From: Paenibacillus andongensis
GTDB lineage: Bacteria; Bacillota; Bacilli; Paenibacillales; NBRC-103111
NCBI RefSeq assembly: GCF_025369935.1
Contig: NZ_CP104467.1
Location: 1,317,001-1,381,000 of the forward strand
Length of the DNA: 64,000 nt
Reading direction: 5' to 3'
A program made the position numbers and the translations under genes. Shown one piece after another: positions 42,001-50,729 of the stretch (the first letter of the stretch is position 1; every line of letters starts with the position of its first letter). The notes beneath the pieces are model-generated. The model saw nothing but the letters and a program-made list of their open reading frames with translations. It did no database searches and had not been told where the DNA came from.

Positions 42001-42647
42001 CTAAGGATGCGACGTCAAGCGTAACGCAAACCGTATACAGCCTGGATGGCGGAACGACATGGCTGGCATATTCGGCACCCATATTCTTTGATAAGGACGG
42101 CAAGTACAGCGTTAGCTACAGATCGACGGATCTTGAAGGAAATGCGGAAGTGCCCAAAACGATTAGCTTTAACATCGACGGTACCGCTCCCGTCATTGCT
42201 GTCGCCGTACCGCTCGAAGGAACGTACGCAAGCGCTGAGGATTTAACGCCGCAATTTACGGCAACCGACAGTGTATCTGGAATTGACGGAGCGTTGACGG
42301 TTGCGATGTTGGACGGGAAGCCAGTGCAGACTGGAACGGCGATTGCCTTGTACGCTTTGGAACCCGGAACACATGAATTTACGGTTACGGCCAGCGATTT
42401 GGCGGGCAACACGACAAGCAGAACGGTCCGGTTTCAAACCGCAGCAAGCCTGGATAGCTTAATGCTGCTCGTGAAACGGTTCAAAAGCAGCGGGTGGATC
42501 GACAATAAAGGGATAGAAACAAGCTTGCTTAAAAAGCTCGAAGCAGGAAATGTAAAAAGCTTCATTCATGAGGTGGAGGCGCAAGCCGGCAAGCATATAT
42601 CGAACGAGGCGGCAAAAATACTGCTTCGCGATGCCTGGACACTGTAA
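39033..42647 (+). CDS. secreted DUF4855 protein with discoidin and Ig-like modules
   Basis: 1,204 residues. Signal peptide 1-27 (ends PVSQA). Residues 30-195 form a discoidin-like (F5/8 C) region. DUF4855 core about 215-555, with GIRNLGLLYNGYYDGGKGDW, GMYWLEEQIS, FWIPHSLAYKAYMW, VAFQPNYFF and LEFDDRM; its Glu/Asp residues would suit a glycan hydrolase-type barrel. A second discoidin domain lies at 725-865 (AVDGFPATRWSS, RYLKFQGIRR). OmpL47-like Ig domains span 950-1140, then a helical C-terminal module. The next gene (GH20) shares the last three module types, so both probably act outside the cell on the same glycan. Activity of DUF4855 itself is not known to me. Confidence 0.9.
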   Translation: MRIQKKWAAVTVIAVMLLSVVPVSQAEQDQPARAIRNLALGMDYQWSEQPEATHPDGSKKLTDGIHGALNMSDPAWVGHVLKMTREVVFDLGQPKSISKINARFLQDWPTNSALVPLTVSMYVSDDNVNWGLLSNNATQLLWGDGPPRDETYTWDGNRDGIKSKPGAQMAYARYVKVTFSMHPRAWTLIDEIEIMGADRKLAGAEVIPAEPVGYLQAGEATAGIRNLGLLYNGYYDGGKGDWSKQRIIPNISYVNKSGEPVDWMFDGVLYLGLNTPEGHGFNGSANMSDWTWYLNKTFANNGDMDQLNAATVEVGAKLNQTDHKTKVVLMIPDPGEYMSNFGDVDGDGVVEDFRESIGTDKALQNRAKAVQWYVNQAQQKWAEKNYSNLELVGMYWLEEQISTSSTGPATVKLANDIVHAKNLKSFWIPHSLAYKAYMWKDVGFDAVAFQPNYFFGELGYDKLKDASNIAKQYGMTNELEFDDRMVNDGVFRERFVDYLNSGVETGLVQPTIFKAYYQGNNAVYDTAVSGAPSTRIMYDWLNQFVKGTYQVHNEAPPEADVKMNGQALQSGVVVPDTEKVQFTWSIKNDDGSGLAQVTAKFDGKPYTAGTEISLAGKAGKHELAVTVAATKTKTTTYVIQAGMNASSMLKLVGDFKANNQISSADGARALSNHLEMMKRFEGKDAAEVSKYLKGFNATLDQLKNEQGISVGAYNTLKEGVYVLVGSLAQDKPAEASSIEASSLAPGKAVDGFPATRWSSISVDNTWFQVDLGEANEMDTVRIDWEYARAKTYKLLVSDDKVNWKSVIAENNGIINAQDGKNTILFEPVKARYLKFQGIRRETDYGYSFYEFGVYNLAKKVTIQTIDGLKAAVDVPTKKVTINGLAMNGKLTDVNVKVLDPHGKLQYEGKTTVTEAGDFQIAFTLNGNVEGIYEAQLATNAMIEPVKVTFEYKKAAGGDQTPPVTKAIISPEQPNGQNGWYKQPVTVSLTAKDATSSVTQTVYSLDGGTTWLAYSAPIFFDKDGKYSVSYRSTDLEGNAEVPKTISFNIDGTAPVIAVAVPLEGTYASAEDLTPQFTATDSVSGIDGALTVAMLDGKPVQTGTAIALYALEPGTHEFTVTASDLAGNTTSRTVRFQTAASLDSLMLLVKRFKSSGWIDNKGIETSLLKKLEAGNVKSFIHEVEAQAGKHISNEAAKILLRDAWTL

Positions 42648-42774
42648 ACAGCATATAACATGACTGAAAAGCGGGCCTACTTCAAACTAAGGGGTCTGCT
42701 TTTCAACCTGTATCGTTCTTCGATCGATAATCAAACATAATTTGAAGTTCAAGATGTTTATCAAGGAGGAAAAA

Positions 42775-45700
42775 ATGAAAAGGAAATTCATTCCTATTTT
42801 GTTGTTGCTGATGCTTCTATTTACACTGCTTTATCCTGCACTCTCGATGCAGGTTCATGTTGCTGCTGCTGAGGGACTAACGGACATCGTTTCCCAAAAG
42901 CTTCCAATTACCCAGTCTGTAAATGAATCCGTTTACGGAGGCAGCGTCTCGCTATCTGAAGGGAGTGCCAACATCGGTATTAATTTGTCGGTACATAAAG
43001 CGGTATATGCTTCAGGGAATGAAGTGGACTGGCTTGGTCCGACGAATGCCGTTGATGGCCTTGGAAGTACAAGATGGTCATCCGCATTAAAAGACGATCA
43101 ATGGTTCTATGTGGACCTTGGAGAAGAATTCGTCATAAACCGGGTGGTCATTAAATGGCAGACCGCCGCCAGCAAGTATAAATTATTGGTTTCAAACGAT
43201 GCGGTTAATTGGTCCAATGTACTGGGCGACACCGAAATTGTGTGCAAAGGAGGGACGGAAACCACCGATTTTGATGATGTCAAAACCAGATATGTTAAAT
43301 TTCAAGGTGTACAAAGGGCTCCGGTAGATGGAATCTTTTACGGGTATTCCTTCTTCGAATTCGAGGTGTATAATGCCGGCGATTTGCCTAAAATCGTGAA
43401 AGGCATTACACAAATATCGCCAATCGCTAAGGGTCAAACGGAGATCGTTATGCCGAATGTACCCCAAGATTATAAGGTCTCTGTATATGGCAGCGACAAA
43501 TTGCCTGTCATCGATAAAGCAGGCAAAATCCACTCGCCGCTCGTTGATGCTAAAGTGAATCTCCTTTTCCAAGTTGAAAAGGTGAACAATCCTGATGAGA
43601 AGGGCATTTCCGGTAGCGTGCTCGTCACGGTTCCCGGCCAATATACGCAAACAAATGACCTGAACAAGGAGCCAATGGTCATACCGTCACTGAGAGAATG
43701 GTATGGCGGAAGCGGGTATTATACCCTGACAAATACTTCGAGAATCGTTGTAAATCCGGCATATAAAGCGGTCTTGCAAAAGTCGGCGGAGCAAACAAAG
43801 GAAGATTTGAAGGATATTGGCAAGTTCGATCTGGAAATTGTTTATGGTGCTCCGCAATCGGGAGACATTTATTTGTCCATAGACGATACATTAACTTGGC
43901 TTGGAAAAGAAGGTTATCTCTTTGATGTGAACGATTATGTATCGATTACATCGCTTGACGTGACGGGCGTATTCTTCGGGACGAGATCCGCTCTTCAAAT
44001 CTTGAAGCAAGACGGAAATCATGTCCGGATCCCGAAAGGAACAGCAAGGGATTATCCCAAATATGAAACACGCGGACTCATGATCGACGTCGCCAGAAAG
44101 TTCTATACAATCGATTTCTTGAGAGACTATGTCAAGTTGTTGTCCTGGTACAAGATGAACCAATTCCAAATTCATTTGAATGACGATGTGGGGACTCCGT
44201 TCGAAGATGGTGCGCTAAGTGCATTTCGTTTGCAGAGTACGGCTTACCCCGGACTTACAAGCAAAACCGGATCTTACACGAAGGACGAGTTTAGAAGCCT
44301 TCAACAGCTTGGCATGGATTACGGCGTTAATGTCATACCGGAAATTGATACGCCGGGACATTCGAGGGCGTTTACCGCTTTCGATCCGACTTTGGGAACA
44401 GGGCCTCATCTGGATATTACAAAGCCCAAAACCGTAGATTTTGTAAAAAGTCTGTTCGATGAATATTTGGATGGCAACAACCCAACCTTTATCGGTCCCG
44501 ATGTCCATATCGGTACGGACGAATATTGGGGAAGTGATAAAGAGGTATTTCGCGGGTACATGGATACGCTGATCAACCATATGAACAGCAAAGGCAAACA
44601 TCCGCATATATGGGGTGGAATGACGGAATATGGCGGCGTAACTCCAGTTAGCAACCATGCAACGATGGATATTTGGCATGTGCCTTACGGAGACGCCAGG
44701 CAAGCGATCGATCTTGGATACGATATTCTTAACACGGAGAACAGTTACATGTATCTTGTACCAAGGCTGTACAAAGACTATATGGACACTAAATTTATGT
44801 ATAATAATTGGGAACCGAATGTATTTTCAAATACGACTTTGCCATTTGGACATCCAAAGCTAAAAGGCGCAATGCTTGCGTTATGGAATGATATCTCGGA
44901 TGCAAGCGGATTATCCATGGACGATTCCCATGACAGAATGTTTCCTGCCATGCAGGTGTTATCCGAAAAGATGTGGACGGGAAAAAGAGAAGACAGCGAC
45001 TATAATTCCTATGCAAACGCGGCATCTCTGGTCGGAGAAGCACCGAATGCCAACGTCTCCCATAAGCTTCAAGTAAAAAATCAAGATGGAAATGTGATCA
45101 AGTACCTTTTTGAAAACGGCTTTGCTGATTCTTCAGGGAACGGCTACGATGGGATTGGTAAGAACGTAACGATCACAGATGGAAAATATGGAAAGGGCAT
45201 GCGATTCGGCGGGGGAGAGAGCTACATCCAAACGCCATTGCAGTCCTTAGGGTTCGGATGGACCGTTTCCATGTGGGTCAAACCGGATGCCGACAACCCG
45301 GATGACGCGGTGCTTATGGAATCGCCTGTCGGTCAATTGAAGCTAAAGCAAGGAAATAGCGGGCAATTAGGATTTACCAAAGAGCACTATCATAGTTCCT
45401 TTCAATACAAAGTTCCGGCAGGGCAATGGACTCACTTGCTGCTGACAGGAGACAATAAAGGCGTATCTCTTTATGTGAATGGAAATGAGTACGTTGAAAA
45501 ATTATGGGTAACAAACGGTTCGTCACCACGTATAGATACGATGGTGCTGCCGATTGAACAAATTGGCAGTGCAACGCATTCTTTTAAAGGTGTCATCGAT
45601 AATTTGATTGTTTTGAATAGGGTTACAAGTTTTGACGGTATGAATTTGGCACTAAACAAGCACGCGGAATCATCGGCTCCAGAGGCTCCTCATTTATCTG

Positions 45701-47055
45701 CGGATCAGGCTGTGGATGGGAATATGGGTACGAGATGGGCGAGTGAGTATACGGACAATACTTGGTTCTCAGTGGATCTTGGCGGACAACAAGATATCAA
45801 CAGCGTCGTGATCAAATGGGAACCCGCCTTTGCCAAGACGTATAAAATATTCGTTTCCGGAGATGGCGAACATTGGACGAATGTAAGGCCTAACGATGGG
45901 ACGATAGTCGGTCATGGCGGTGTGGAGACGATTATGTTTGACACCGTAAAGGCTAGATATGTGAAGTTCCAAGGAATCGAGCGAGGTACGCAATACGGGT
46001 ATTCCATTTTTGAATTTGAAGTGTATGGACCGGGCCTTTTGGGCAGCTACTTGGAATTGATCAAAAAGGCCGAAAGCTTGCTTGAAACGGGAAAAGGAGA
46101 CAGTAGTCTGAGAAGCCAATTGCAAGATTGGTTAATCCATTTCCCTTATGCCTACGAAAGTTCGATTAGTCCGCTTCAGCAGTTGATTACTCTGTTGAAG
46201 GAATCAATAGACCAGGAATCTGATACAACGCTTCCGGTGACAACGGTATCCCTATCGCCTGCTGAGCCGGACGGACAGCAAGGATGGCATATCCATCCTG
46301 TGACCGTAACTTTGTCCGCCCAAGATGAAAATTCCGAAATCACTAGGACGGAGTATAGCTTGAACGCTGGGGTAAACTGGCAGGCATTTACGAACCCGAT
46401 CAACCTTAGAACAGACGGAACATACGAGCTTCAATATCGATCCGTAGATAAAGCCGGCAATGTTGAGGCTGTGAAGTCCATCGTGCTAAAAGTCGATCAA
46501 ACGGCACCCACCCTGGCTGTAACCGTGAATGGCGCTCCTCTCTCAGAAGGGGCCGAATTTCAGGACAGCGAGTCGATTGCACTAGATTTGCACGCATCCG
46601 ATAATTTATCTGGCGTTGTCAAGCAAACGATCACCGTGGACGGTAAGCCGTATTTACCCGGCATGTCGCTGCATTTGGCTGGCCAGTTGGGAACACGAAT
46701 GATTCAAATTGCAGTGTCGGATCAGGCTGGCAACGTATCGCAAGCGATGACTCCTATTGTAGTCACAACAAGTGTCGCTTCGATGGAGCGGCTGCTGGAA
46801 TATTATTATACTTCCAGTGATTTAAGCGGATCGCTCAAGGATAAGCTTTCTGAGAGTTTGAAGAATGCCCAGAAGCATGCCAATAAAGACAAGTTTAAAA
46901 ATGCCGCCGAAGCGATGAAAGATTTTGTGAAGAAAATAAATAAATCGTCCAAGAAGGAGTTTATTTCCGAAGGTGCACAAAGAGCTTTAGTGGCCGATGC
47001 AAACTCCTTAATCCAAACCTGGTTAGGGAACGAAAGCGATCAGGATCAGGATTAA
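42775..47055 (+). CDS. secreted GH20 beta-N-acetylhexosaminidase, multimodular
   Basis: 1,426 residues from the ATG at 42775, which follows AAGGAGG; an earlier in-frame ATG has none. Signal peptide 1-35. Discoidin 75-200; GH20b domain about 300-410; GH20 barrel 420-740 with GLMIDVARKFYTIDFLRDYV, QIHLND and the catalytic Asp-Glu in HIGTDEYWGS. A LamG-like module spans 780-950 and a second discoidin 960-1095 (AVDGNMGTRWASEY). An Ig/OmpL47-like module lies at 1150-1320, and a helical C-terminal (FIMAH-like) module at 1350-1420. It removes terminal GlcNAc or GalNAc from oligosaccharides. No wall anchor. Paired with the DUF4855 gene 127 bases upstream. Confidence 0.94.
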   Translation: MKRKFIPILLLLMLLFTLLYPALSMQVHVAAAEGLTDIVSQKLPITQSVNESVYGGSVSLSEGSANIGINLSVHKAVYASGNEVDWLGPTNAVDGLGSTRWSSALKDDQWFYVDLGEEFVINRVVIKWQTAASKYKLLVSNDAVNWSNVLGDTEIVCKGGTETTDFDDVKTRYVKFQGVQRAPVDGIFYGYSFFEFEVYNAGDLPKIVKGITQISPIAKGQTEIVMPNVPQDYKVSVYGSDKLPVIDKAGKIHSPLVDAKVNLLFQVEKVNNPDEKGISGSVLVTVPGQYTQTNDLNKEPMVIPSLREWYGGSGYYTLTNTSRIVVNPAYKAVLQKSAEQTKEDLKDIGKFDLEIVYGAPQSGDIYLSIDDTLTWLGKEGYLFDVNDYVSITSLDVTGVFFGTRSALQILKQDGNHVRIPKGTARDYPKYETRGLMIDVARKFYTIDFLRDYVKLLSWYKMNQFQIHLNDDVGTPFEDGALSAFRLQSTAYPGLTSKTGSYTKDEFRSLQQLGMDYGVNVIPEIDTPGHSRAFTAFDPTLGTGPHLDITKPKTVDFVKSLFDEYLDGNNPTFIGPDVHIGTDEYWGSDKEVFRGYMDTLINHMNSKGKHPHIWGGMTEYGGVTPVSNHATMDIWHVPYGDARQAIDLGYDILNTENSYMYLVPRLYKDYMDTKFMYNNWEPNVFSNTTLPFGHPKLKGAMLALWNDISDASGLSMDDSHDRMFPAMQVLSEKMWTGKREDSDYNSYANAASLVGEAPNANVSHKLQVKNQDGNVIKYLFENGFADSSGNGYDGIGKNVTITDGKYGKGMRFGGGESYIQTPLQSLGFGWTVSMWVKPDADNPDDAVLMESPVGQLKLKQGNSGQLGFTKEHYHSSFQYKVPAGQWTHLLLTGDNKGVSLYVNGNEYVEKLWVTNGSSPRIDTMVLPIEQIGSATHSFKGVIDNLIVLNRVTSFDGMNLALNKHAESSAPEAPHLSADQAVDGNMGTRWASEYTDNTWFSVDLGGQQDINSVVIKWEPAFAKTYKIFVSGDGEHWTNVRPNDGTIVGHGGVETIMFDTVKARYVKFQGIERGTQYGYSIFEFEVYGPGLLGSYLELIKKAESLLETGKGDSSLRSQLQDWLIHFPYAYESSISPLQQLITLLKESIDQESDTTLPVTTVSLSPAEPDGQQGWHIHPVTVTLSAQDENSEITRTEYSLNAGVNWQAFTNPINLRTDGTYELQYRSVDKAGNVEAVKSIVLKVDQTAPTLAVTVNGAPLSEGAEFQDSESIALDLHASDNLSGVVKQTITVDGKPYLPGMSLHLAGQLGTRMIQIAVSDQAGNVSQAMTPIVVTTSVASMERLLEYYYTSSDLSGSLKDKLSESLKNAQKHANKDKFKNAAEAMKDFVKKINKSSKKEFISEGAQRALVADANSLIQTWLGNESDQDQD

Positions 47056-47099
47056 GAAAGCCAATAAGAACACCCATCGAAAGTTTATTTAGAAGTGAT

Positions 47100-47136
47100 A
47101 AGAGCCTCTTTCCGATAAATCGAGAAAGGGGCTCTT
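47100..47136 (+). terminator. hairpin after the GH20 gene
   Basis: AGAGCCTCTTTC and GAGAAAGGGGCTCT pair around GATAAAT with one bulge. The U tract is poor (TCATCATG), so termination may be partial. Confidence 0.5.
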
Positions 47137-47182
47137 CATCATGAACATTGAATAAGTTGTGAATTTAACAATTTAAAGTAAG

Positions 47183-47218
47183 AGCATTTCTTTGTAATGA
47201 GAAATGCTTTTTATTTTT
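47183..47218 (+). terminator. intrinsic terminator
   Basis: AGCATTTC and GAAATGCT form the stem, followed by TTTTATTTTTG. Together with the previous hairpin it closes the glycan pair. The remaining gap to 47419 has only an AT-rich frame at 47251-47409 without a good ribosome site. Confidence 0.7.
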
Positions 47219-47419
47219 GTCAAAATTAAAAAGGAATGAAAATAACAATAATGATATGTTTAAAAACGAAATTAATTTATTGTAAAACGATAAATAATAT
47301 GTTAAAGTCATTAATGGGTATTTTAGTGACAAGTACCGTTGCAACTTTTGTAAGTGTTCTTCAAAAACCAATGAAAAATTTCCTAGAAAAAAATGAAATA
47401 AAAATGTGAGGTGTTTATT

Positions 47420-47899
47420 TTGAGAGAAGTCACTACATTGTTTTTAAAAATAGCTCTTATTATTATAGGACTACCGGTTCTTGCTTTATGTATATTTTTA
47501 GTGCCCCATATGGCGAATTTCGCAGCAAATTTGTATCCAAATATTGCCACAATGAAATATCTCGTTTTCATCGTTATGTATGGAGCGGCCGTGCCTTTTT
47601 ACTTTGCTCTCTATCAGGCTTTCAATCTTTTACGGTACATTGACAAGAACACAGCGTTCTCGGAATTATCTGTAAAGGCGTTAAAGAACATAAAGTGCTG
47701 TGCGATTACAATCAGTGGTTTGTATGTATTAGGTTTGCCACTCTTTCGTTTTATAGCGAAGAAAGTTGACCCTCCTATTGGATTAATGGGACTCATCATC
47801 ATTTTTGCTTCGTTGGTTATCGCCGTTTTTGCTGCTATCCTCCAACGGCTTCTACAAGAAGCCATTAACATAAAATCAGAAAATGATTTGACGGTCTGA
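47420..47899 (+). CDS. DUF2975 membrane protein
   Basis: About 159 residues with four helices. Start at TTG 47420, seven bases after GAGGTG; the GTG at 47411 overlaps that site. LKIALIIIGLPVLALCIFLV starts helix one; NLLRYIDKNTAFSELSVKAL is the conserved loop (Asp-Lys-Asn-x-x-Phe) of DUF2975, and LLQEAINIKSENDLTV the conserved end. Followed 10 bases later by a YozG-type regulator, the standard partner (as in the B. subtilis yoaS-yozG arrangement). Function unknown. Confidence 0.88.
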   Translation: MREVTTLFLKIALIIIGLPVLALCIFLVPHMANFAANLYPNIATMKYLVFIVMYGAAVPFYFALYQAFNLLRYIDKNTAFSELSVKALKNIKCCAITISGLYVLGLPLFRFIAKKVDPPIGLMGLIIIFASLVIAVFAAILQRLLQEAINIKSENDLTV

Positions 47900-47909
47900 G
47901 GTGGAGGAT

Positions 47910-48128
47910 ATGACAATTATTATTAATATTGATGTGATGTTAGCAAAACGAAAAATGAGTGTAACGGAGCTTGCGGAGAGGGTTGGAATTACTATGGCCA
48001 ATATTTCCATTCTGAAAAATGGGAAAGCAAAAGCGGTTCGTTTTTCAACATTAGAAGCGATATGTAAGACTTTGGATTGTCAGCCAGGTGATATTTTGGA
48101 GTACAAAAGCGACGAAGACACTCAATAA
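47910..48128 (+). CDS. XRE-family HTH regulator (YozG-like)
   Basis: 72 residues from the ATG at 47910, directly after GGTGGAGGAT. A Cro/CI helix-turn-helix covers most of it: VMLAKRKMSVTELAERVGIT, MANISILKNGKAKAVRFSTL, EAICKTLDCQPGDILEY. This is the compact YozG/YdaS-like type that always accompanies DUF2975. It probably autoregulates the pair. Confidence 0.92.
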   Translation: MTIIINIDVMLAKRKMSVTELAERVGITMANISILKNGKAKAVRFSTLEAICKTLDCQPGDILEYKSDEDTQ

Positions 48129-48344
48129 AAACAGACAACTAATTTATTTAACTCTAAACGGAAAACGATAGTGTAATAAAAGAGAAGTTCTATTCAAAGA
48201 AACCAACTCCATTGTCAGGAGTGGTTTTCACTTTATATACTGATGTAGATATTATGGTCAAATTGTACTTTGTGCTTAGATACATTACGGTGAACCGTAC
48301 CATAGGTACCGGCAAGATTTTAGGCACATTTTTCAGCAATAAAG
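48129..48344. other. intergenic with repeat head
   Basis: TAAACGGAAAACGATAGTGT at about 48156 is the head of the dispersed repeat; its hairpin is replaced by AGTTCTATTC-type sequence and a small ACCAACTCC/GGAGTGGTT hairpin. A near-palindrome, CCGTACCATAGGTACCGG, lies at 48295-48312. No gene seen. Confidence 0.4.
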
Positions 48345-48372
48345 AAACTCGCCGTTAATGCGGCGAGTTTTG
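48345..48372. terminator. intrinsic terminator
   Basis: AAACTCGCCG-TTAATG-CGGCGAGTTTTG, a perfect 10-bp stem. It lies between the XRE gene and the convergent SDR gene, and could serve both. Confidence 0.75.
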
Positions 48373-48462
48373 TTCTTCATATGTCAATGTTAAGTCAAAG
48401 CAACTGTAAATCGATTTTTCCGGCACCTGCGTAATTGAAGACCCTTTTTCATTTTGTTGTGG

Positions 48463-49224
48463 TCATTCAATTAGGTTTTTCGTTGCCTGATACAGCTTTT
48501 CCGCGTATACGTCTATTTCGTCTCGGGACATGCGTAAGCGGGCCACAGAAGTACCATAGCCGATTTCCATTTTATCCTCAGCTAAATCGTTGAAAATCCC
48601 ATCCGAGAAAGCATCTAGCGGTTCTCCTTGCGTATGCAATCCTGCCCCTCCTAAATATGTATTTACCGCTGGAGGAGCAACTTCAATGACTTTGACAGCT
48701 GTTTCGGAAAGCTGGTGTCTTAGGCTTATGGTGAATGAATGAAGCGCTGCTTTGGTTGCTGAATAAATCGGAGCAATAGCAAACGGTGTAAACGCCAGTC
48801 CGGATGTGACGTTAATGATCGCCGCTGTTTCTTTTGCTGCAAAATAAGGAGCGAAGAGCATGGACAGATGGCAAGGGGCTTCAAGATTCGTAGTAATTTC
48901 TTTACTGAAATAGCTCCAATTGTCTCTCGCATCCGCTTTAAGCACATTATAGCGCAGCTGAATGCCGGCATTATTCACCAACACGTTCACGTCCGGAAAG
49001 TTCGCAGCTACCCAGTCAAACAACGCTACCCGCTCGGATTCCATTTCCAAATCGCATACATGAGTGATAAGATTGGGAACTTTATCTTTCGCCTGTTGAA
49101 GTACATTTTCGCGTCGGCCGCAAACAATTACTTTATTCCCGGCTTTTATAAATCTTTCTGCAAACGCCAGCCCGATTCCAGAGCCTCCTCCGGTAATCAG
49201 GATTGTATTTCCTATAAGCTTCAC
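48463..49224 (-). CDS. short-chain dehydrogenase/reductase (DltE-like)
   Basis: 253 residues. NTILITGGGSGIGLAFAERF carries the TGxxxGIG cofactor motif, NVLVNNAGIQ the NNAG motif, and INVTSGLAF plus PIYSATKAALHSF the Ser and Tyr-x3-Lys catalytic set. NAD(P)-dependent oxidoreductase of the DltE/YdfG-like branch; cytosolic. The start is GTG with GAGGAGG upstream and overlaps the stop of the frameshifted MerR gene, so the two were one operon. Substrate unknown. Confidence 0.92.
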   Translation of the reverse strand: MKLIGNTILITGGGSGIGLAFAERFIKAGNKVIVCGRRENVLQQAKDKVPNLITHVCDLEMESERVALFDWVAANFPDVNVLVNNAGIQLRYNVLKADARDNWSYFSKEITTNLEAPCHLSMLFAPYFAAKETAAIINVTSGLAFTPFAIAPIYSATKAALHSFTISLRHQLSETAVKVIEVAPPAVNTYLGGAGLHTQGEPLDAFSDGIFNDLAEDKMEIGYGTSVARLRMSRDEIDVYAEKLYQATKNLIE

Positions 49225-49594
49225 GGTCGTTCCTCCTCAATTTGTTTGATATAGCGATCAATTTTTGCATCAATTCCCGGCAAGTATTCGGTCAACAATG
49301 CAATCTCATCCAGCACTCTTTGCTTATGTTTCTTCATCATGTCAAGCCGGCTTTCAATAGTGGCTTCTCCTTCCACGATCCATTCCATATACTGCCGAAT
49401 GCTGCTTATTGGCATGTGCGTGTTTTTTAAGCAAATAATAGCTTGAAGGAGCGCCATTTGACGTTCCGAAAATAAGCGCCTGCCCGCATCATCACGCTCG
49501 ATTAGCGGCAGCATTCTTTTTTTTCATAATAACGCAATGTTGATTCTGGAATATTGTATTTGGCTGAAGCTTCGCCGATGGAATAATACTTCAT
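49221..49594 (-). pseudogene. MerR-family regulator with a frameshift in an A8 run
   Basis: The ATG at 49594 opens MKYYSIGEASAKYNIPESTL then RYYEKK, a perfect MerR HTH, and reaches an early stop. The rest, MLPLIERDDAGRRLFSERQM through a coiled coil to KIDRYIKQIEEERP, continues in the next frame. The break is at eight T residues (A8 on the coding strand) at 49517-49524; one more A would restore RYYEKKRMLPLIER. It may be a real mutation, a phase-variable site or a sequencing error. A MerR-type promoter lies upstream. Confidence 0.85.
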
Positions 49595-49637
49595 TTGGAG
49601 GCCTCCAAGTTCTTACATTTGATTGTCGACATGACTA

Positions 49638-49668
49638 ATCATAAGACTTAAACTATGGTTTAAGTCAA
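49638..49668 (-). promoter_or_regulatory. MerR-type promoter with 19-bp spacer and dyad
   Basis: On the minus strand, TTGACT (49668-49663) and TATGAT (49643-49638) are 19 bases apart. The spacer and -35 contain a 22-base dyad at 49645-49666: GACTTAAAC, four bases, GTTTAAGTC. This is the expected binding site of the frameshifted MerR for its own operon with the SDR. Confidence 0.8.
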
Positions 49669-49847
49669 CAGGGAAGTTTCATGAGGGAACTTGCCGTTAC
49701 AGGCAGCGCGGTGAAGCGTATCACAAGTAGGGCGAATTCACTGTGGAAGATGAGGTCAAGGTGAAGGAAGAAACAGCACCTCGTGAATGACTCTACTGGT
49801 TGCAATATTTGGTGTGAAGCGGAGCAATCAAGTTTCACACATGATTT

Positions 49848-50150
49848 TCAACGTACAACTTCCGTATTGTACTTTTTCATTGCCTCACCGATTGTTTTGG
49901 GATTGAGATTTCCTTGCTTGACCAACTCAGCGATGTCCTCAAAATAGTGCACGTACTGGTACGGAGTGAGTGTGGTGAGGAAACGGGCAGGTGTGTCGGT
50001 CGGATTGCGAAACGTATGAGCAACGCCAATTGGGACAATGATCGTGTCTCCTCTTGTTAGTCTTACCGCACTGTCATCTACGAAAAATTCAAGTTCTCCA
50101 TCGAGAACATAAAAGATTTCCTCATGAGCGTGATGAACGTGTGGGGGCGG
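49848..50150 (-). pseudogene. cupin-domain protein, N-terminus lost
   Basis: An open minus-strand frame ends at 49848 and encodes PPPHVHHAHEEIFYVLDGEL and EFF, then GDTIIVPIGVAHTFRN, the two conserved cupin motifs with their metal His and Glu. A C-terminal NLNPKTIGEAMKKYNTEVVR segment follows. Upstream of the Pro run the frame meets a stop and the sequence changes to a transporter fragment, so 50-70 N-terminal residues are gone. Confidence 0.75.
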
Positions 50151-50154
50151 GGTA

Positions 50155-50370
50155 GTTGATCGCTACGGCGAGATGGTTGTCATTGTGCCTTCACTTATCA
50201 TTACAATTTGTGCATTGATTGTCCTGAGCCTCTCGACCGGATTGATCGGCGTCCTGGTATCGGCTTCGGTTCCGCGCAAGCGGCTTTTCAATCGGCGACG
50301 ATACTTCTGGCCTGTCCGGACCGCAAAGGGGTCGCCAACGCCACGCATAGTGATATAGTTATGAACTGCC
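50155..50370 (+). pseudogene. MFS transporter fragment, frameshifted
   Basis: VDRYGEMVVIVPSLIITICA, then LIVLSLSTGLIGVLVSA in one frame, and GFGSAQAAFQSATILLACPD, then RKGVANATHSD in another. Together they are the second-half loop and helices of a major facilitator drug transporter (DRYG and the GxxFGxAQ..A..PDRRG..NA pattern). Both ends are missing. Abuts the cupin fragment at about 50150, marking a deletion or insertion joint. Confidence 0.65.
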
Positions 50371-50729
50371 GTTTCCATTCTGACTGCATTTAGCAAGATA
50401 TATGAATCTATGCTAGTGTTTGGGGTTATTCAGGGATTTGCTTTGGGCGGGCTTCCTTCCAGAAGAGATGGAACACAACAGTCTCAGTATACAAATTTAC
50501 TCGGCAAAAAGGTCAAGAAAGAACTAATAATTTTGTCGACATATTGTTAGTCTCTTTTTTTATATTCCAATATGATGAATGAAATGAGATTTTGAAGCAA
50601 CTTTAATGAGGCGCAACCAATTAGATAGTGAGGTAGTCGGAGTGGTCTTTATATAATTATAAATATGCCCCTAGAGGATTGTGCTAGGGGCATTTTTAAT
50701 AAAATCGTTTTTTTTATGATTTAATGCTA
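50371..50729. other. decayed gap with one terminator
   Basis: No coding frame is supported from about 50400 to 50660; the early part may be more transporter debris. GCCCCTAG and CTAGGGGC (50667-50691) form an 8-bp hairpin with ATTTTTAAT on the plus side. It probably ends the minus-strand membrane-protein operon. Confidence 0.45.

Noticed and set aside
47251-47409. 52-codon frame with one hydrophobic helix before the DUF2975 gene
   Set aside because: AT-rich, ribosome site too far from the ATG, no family; kept only as a mention in the terminator entry.
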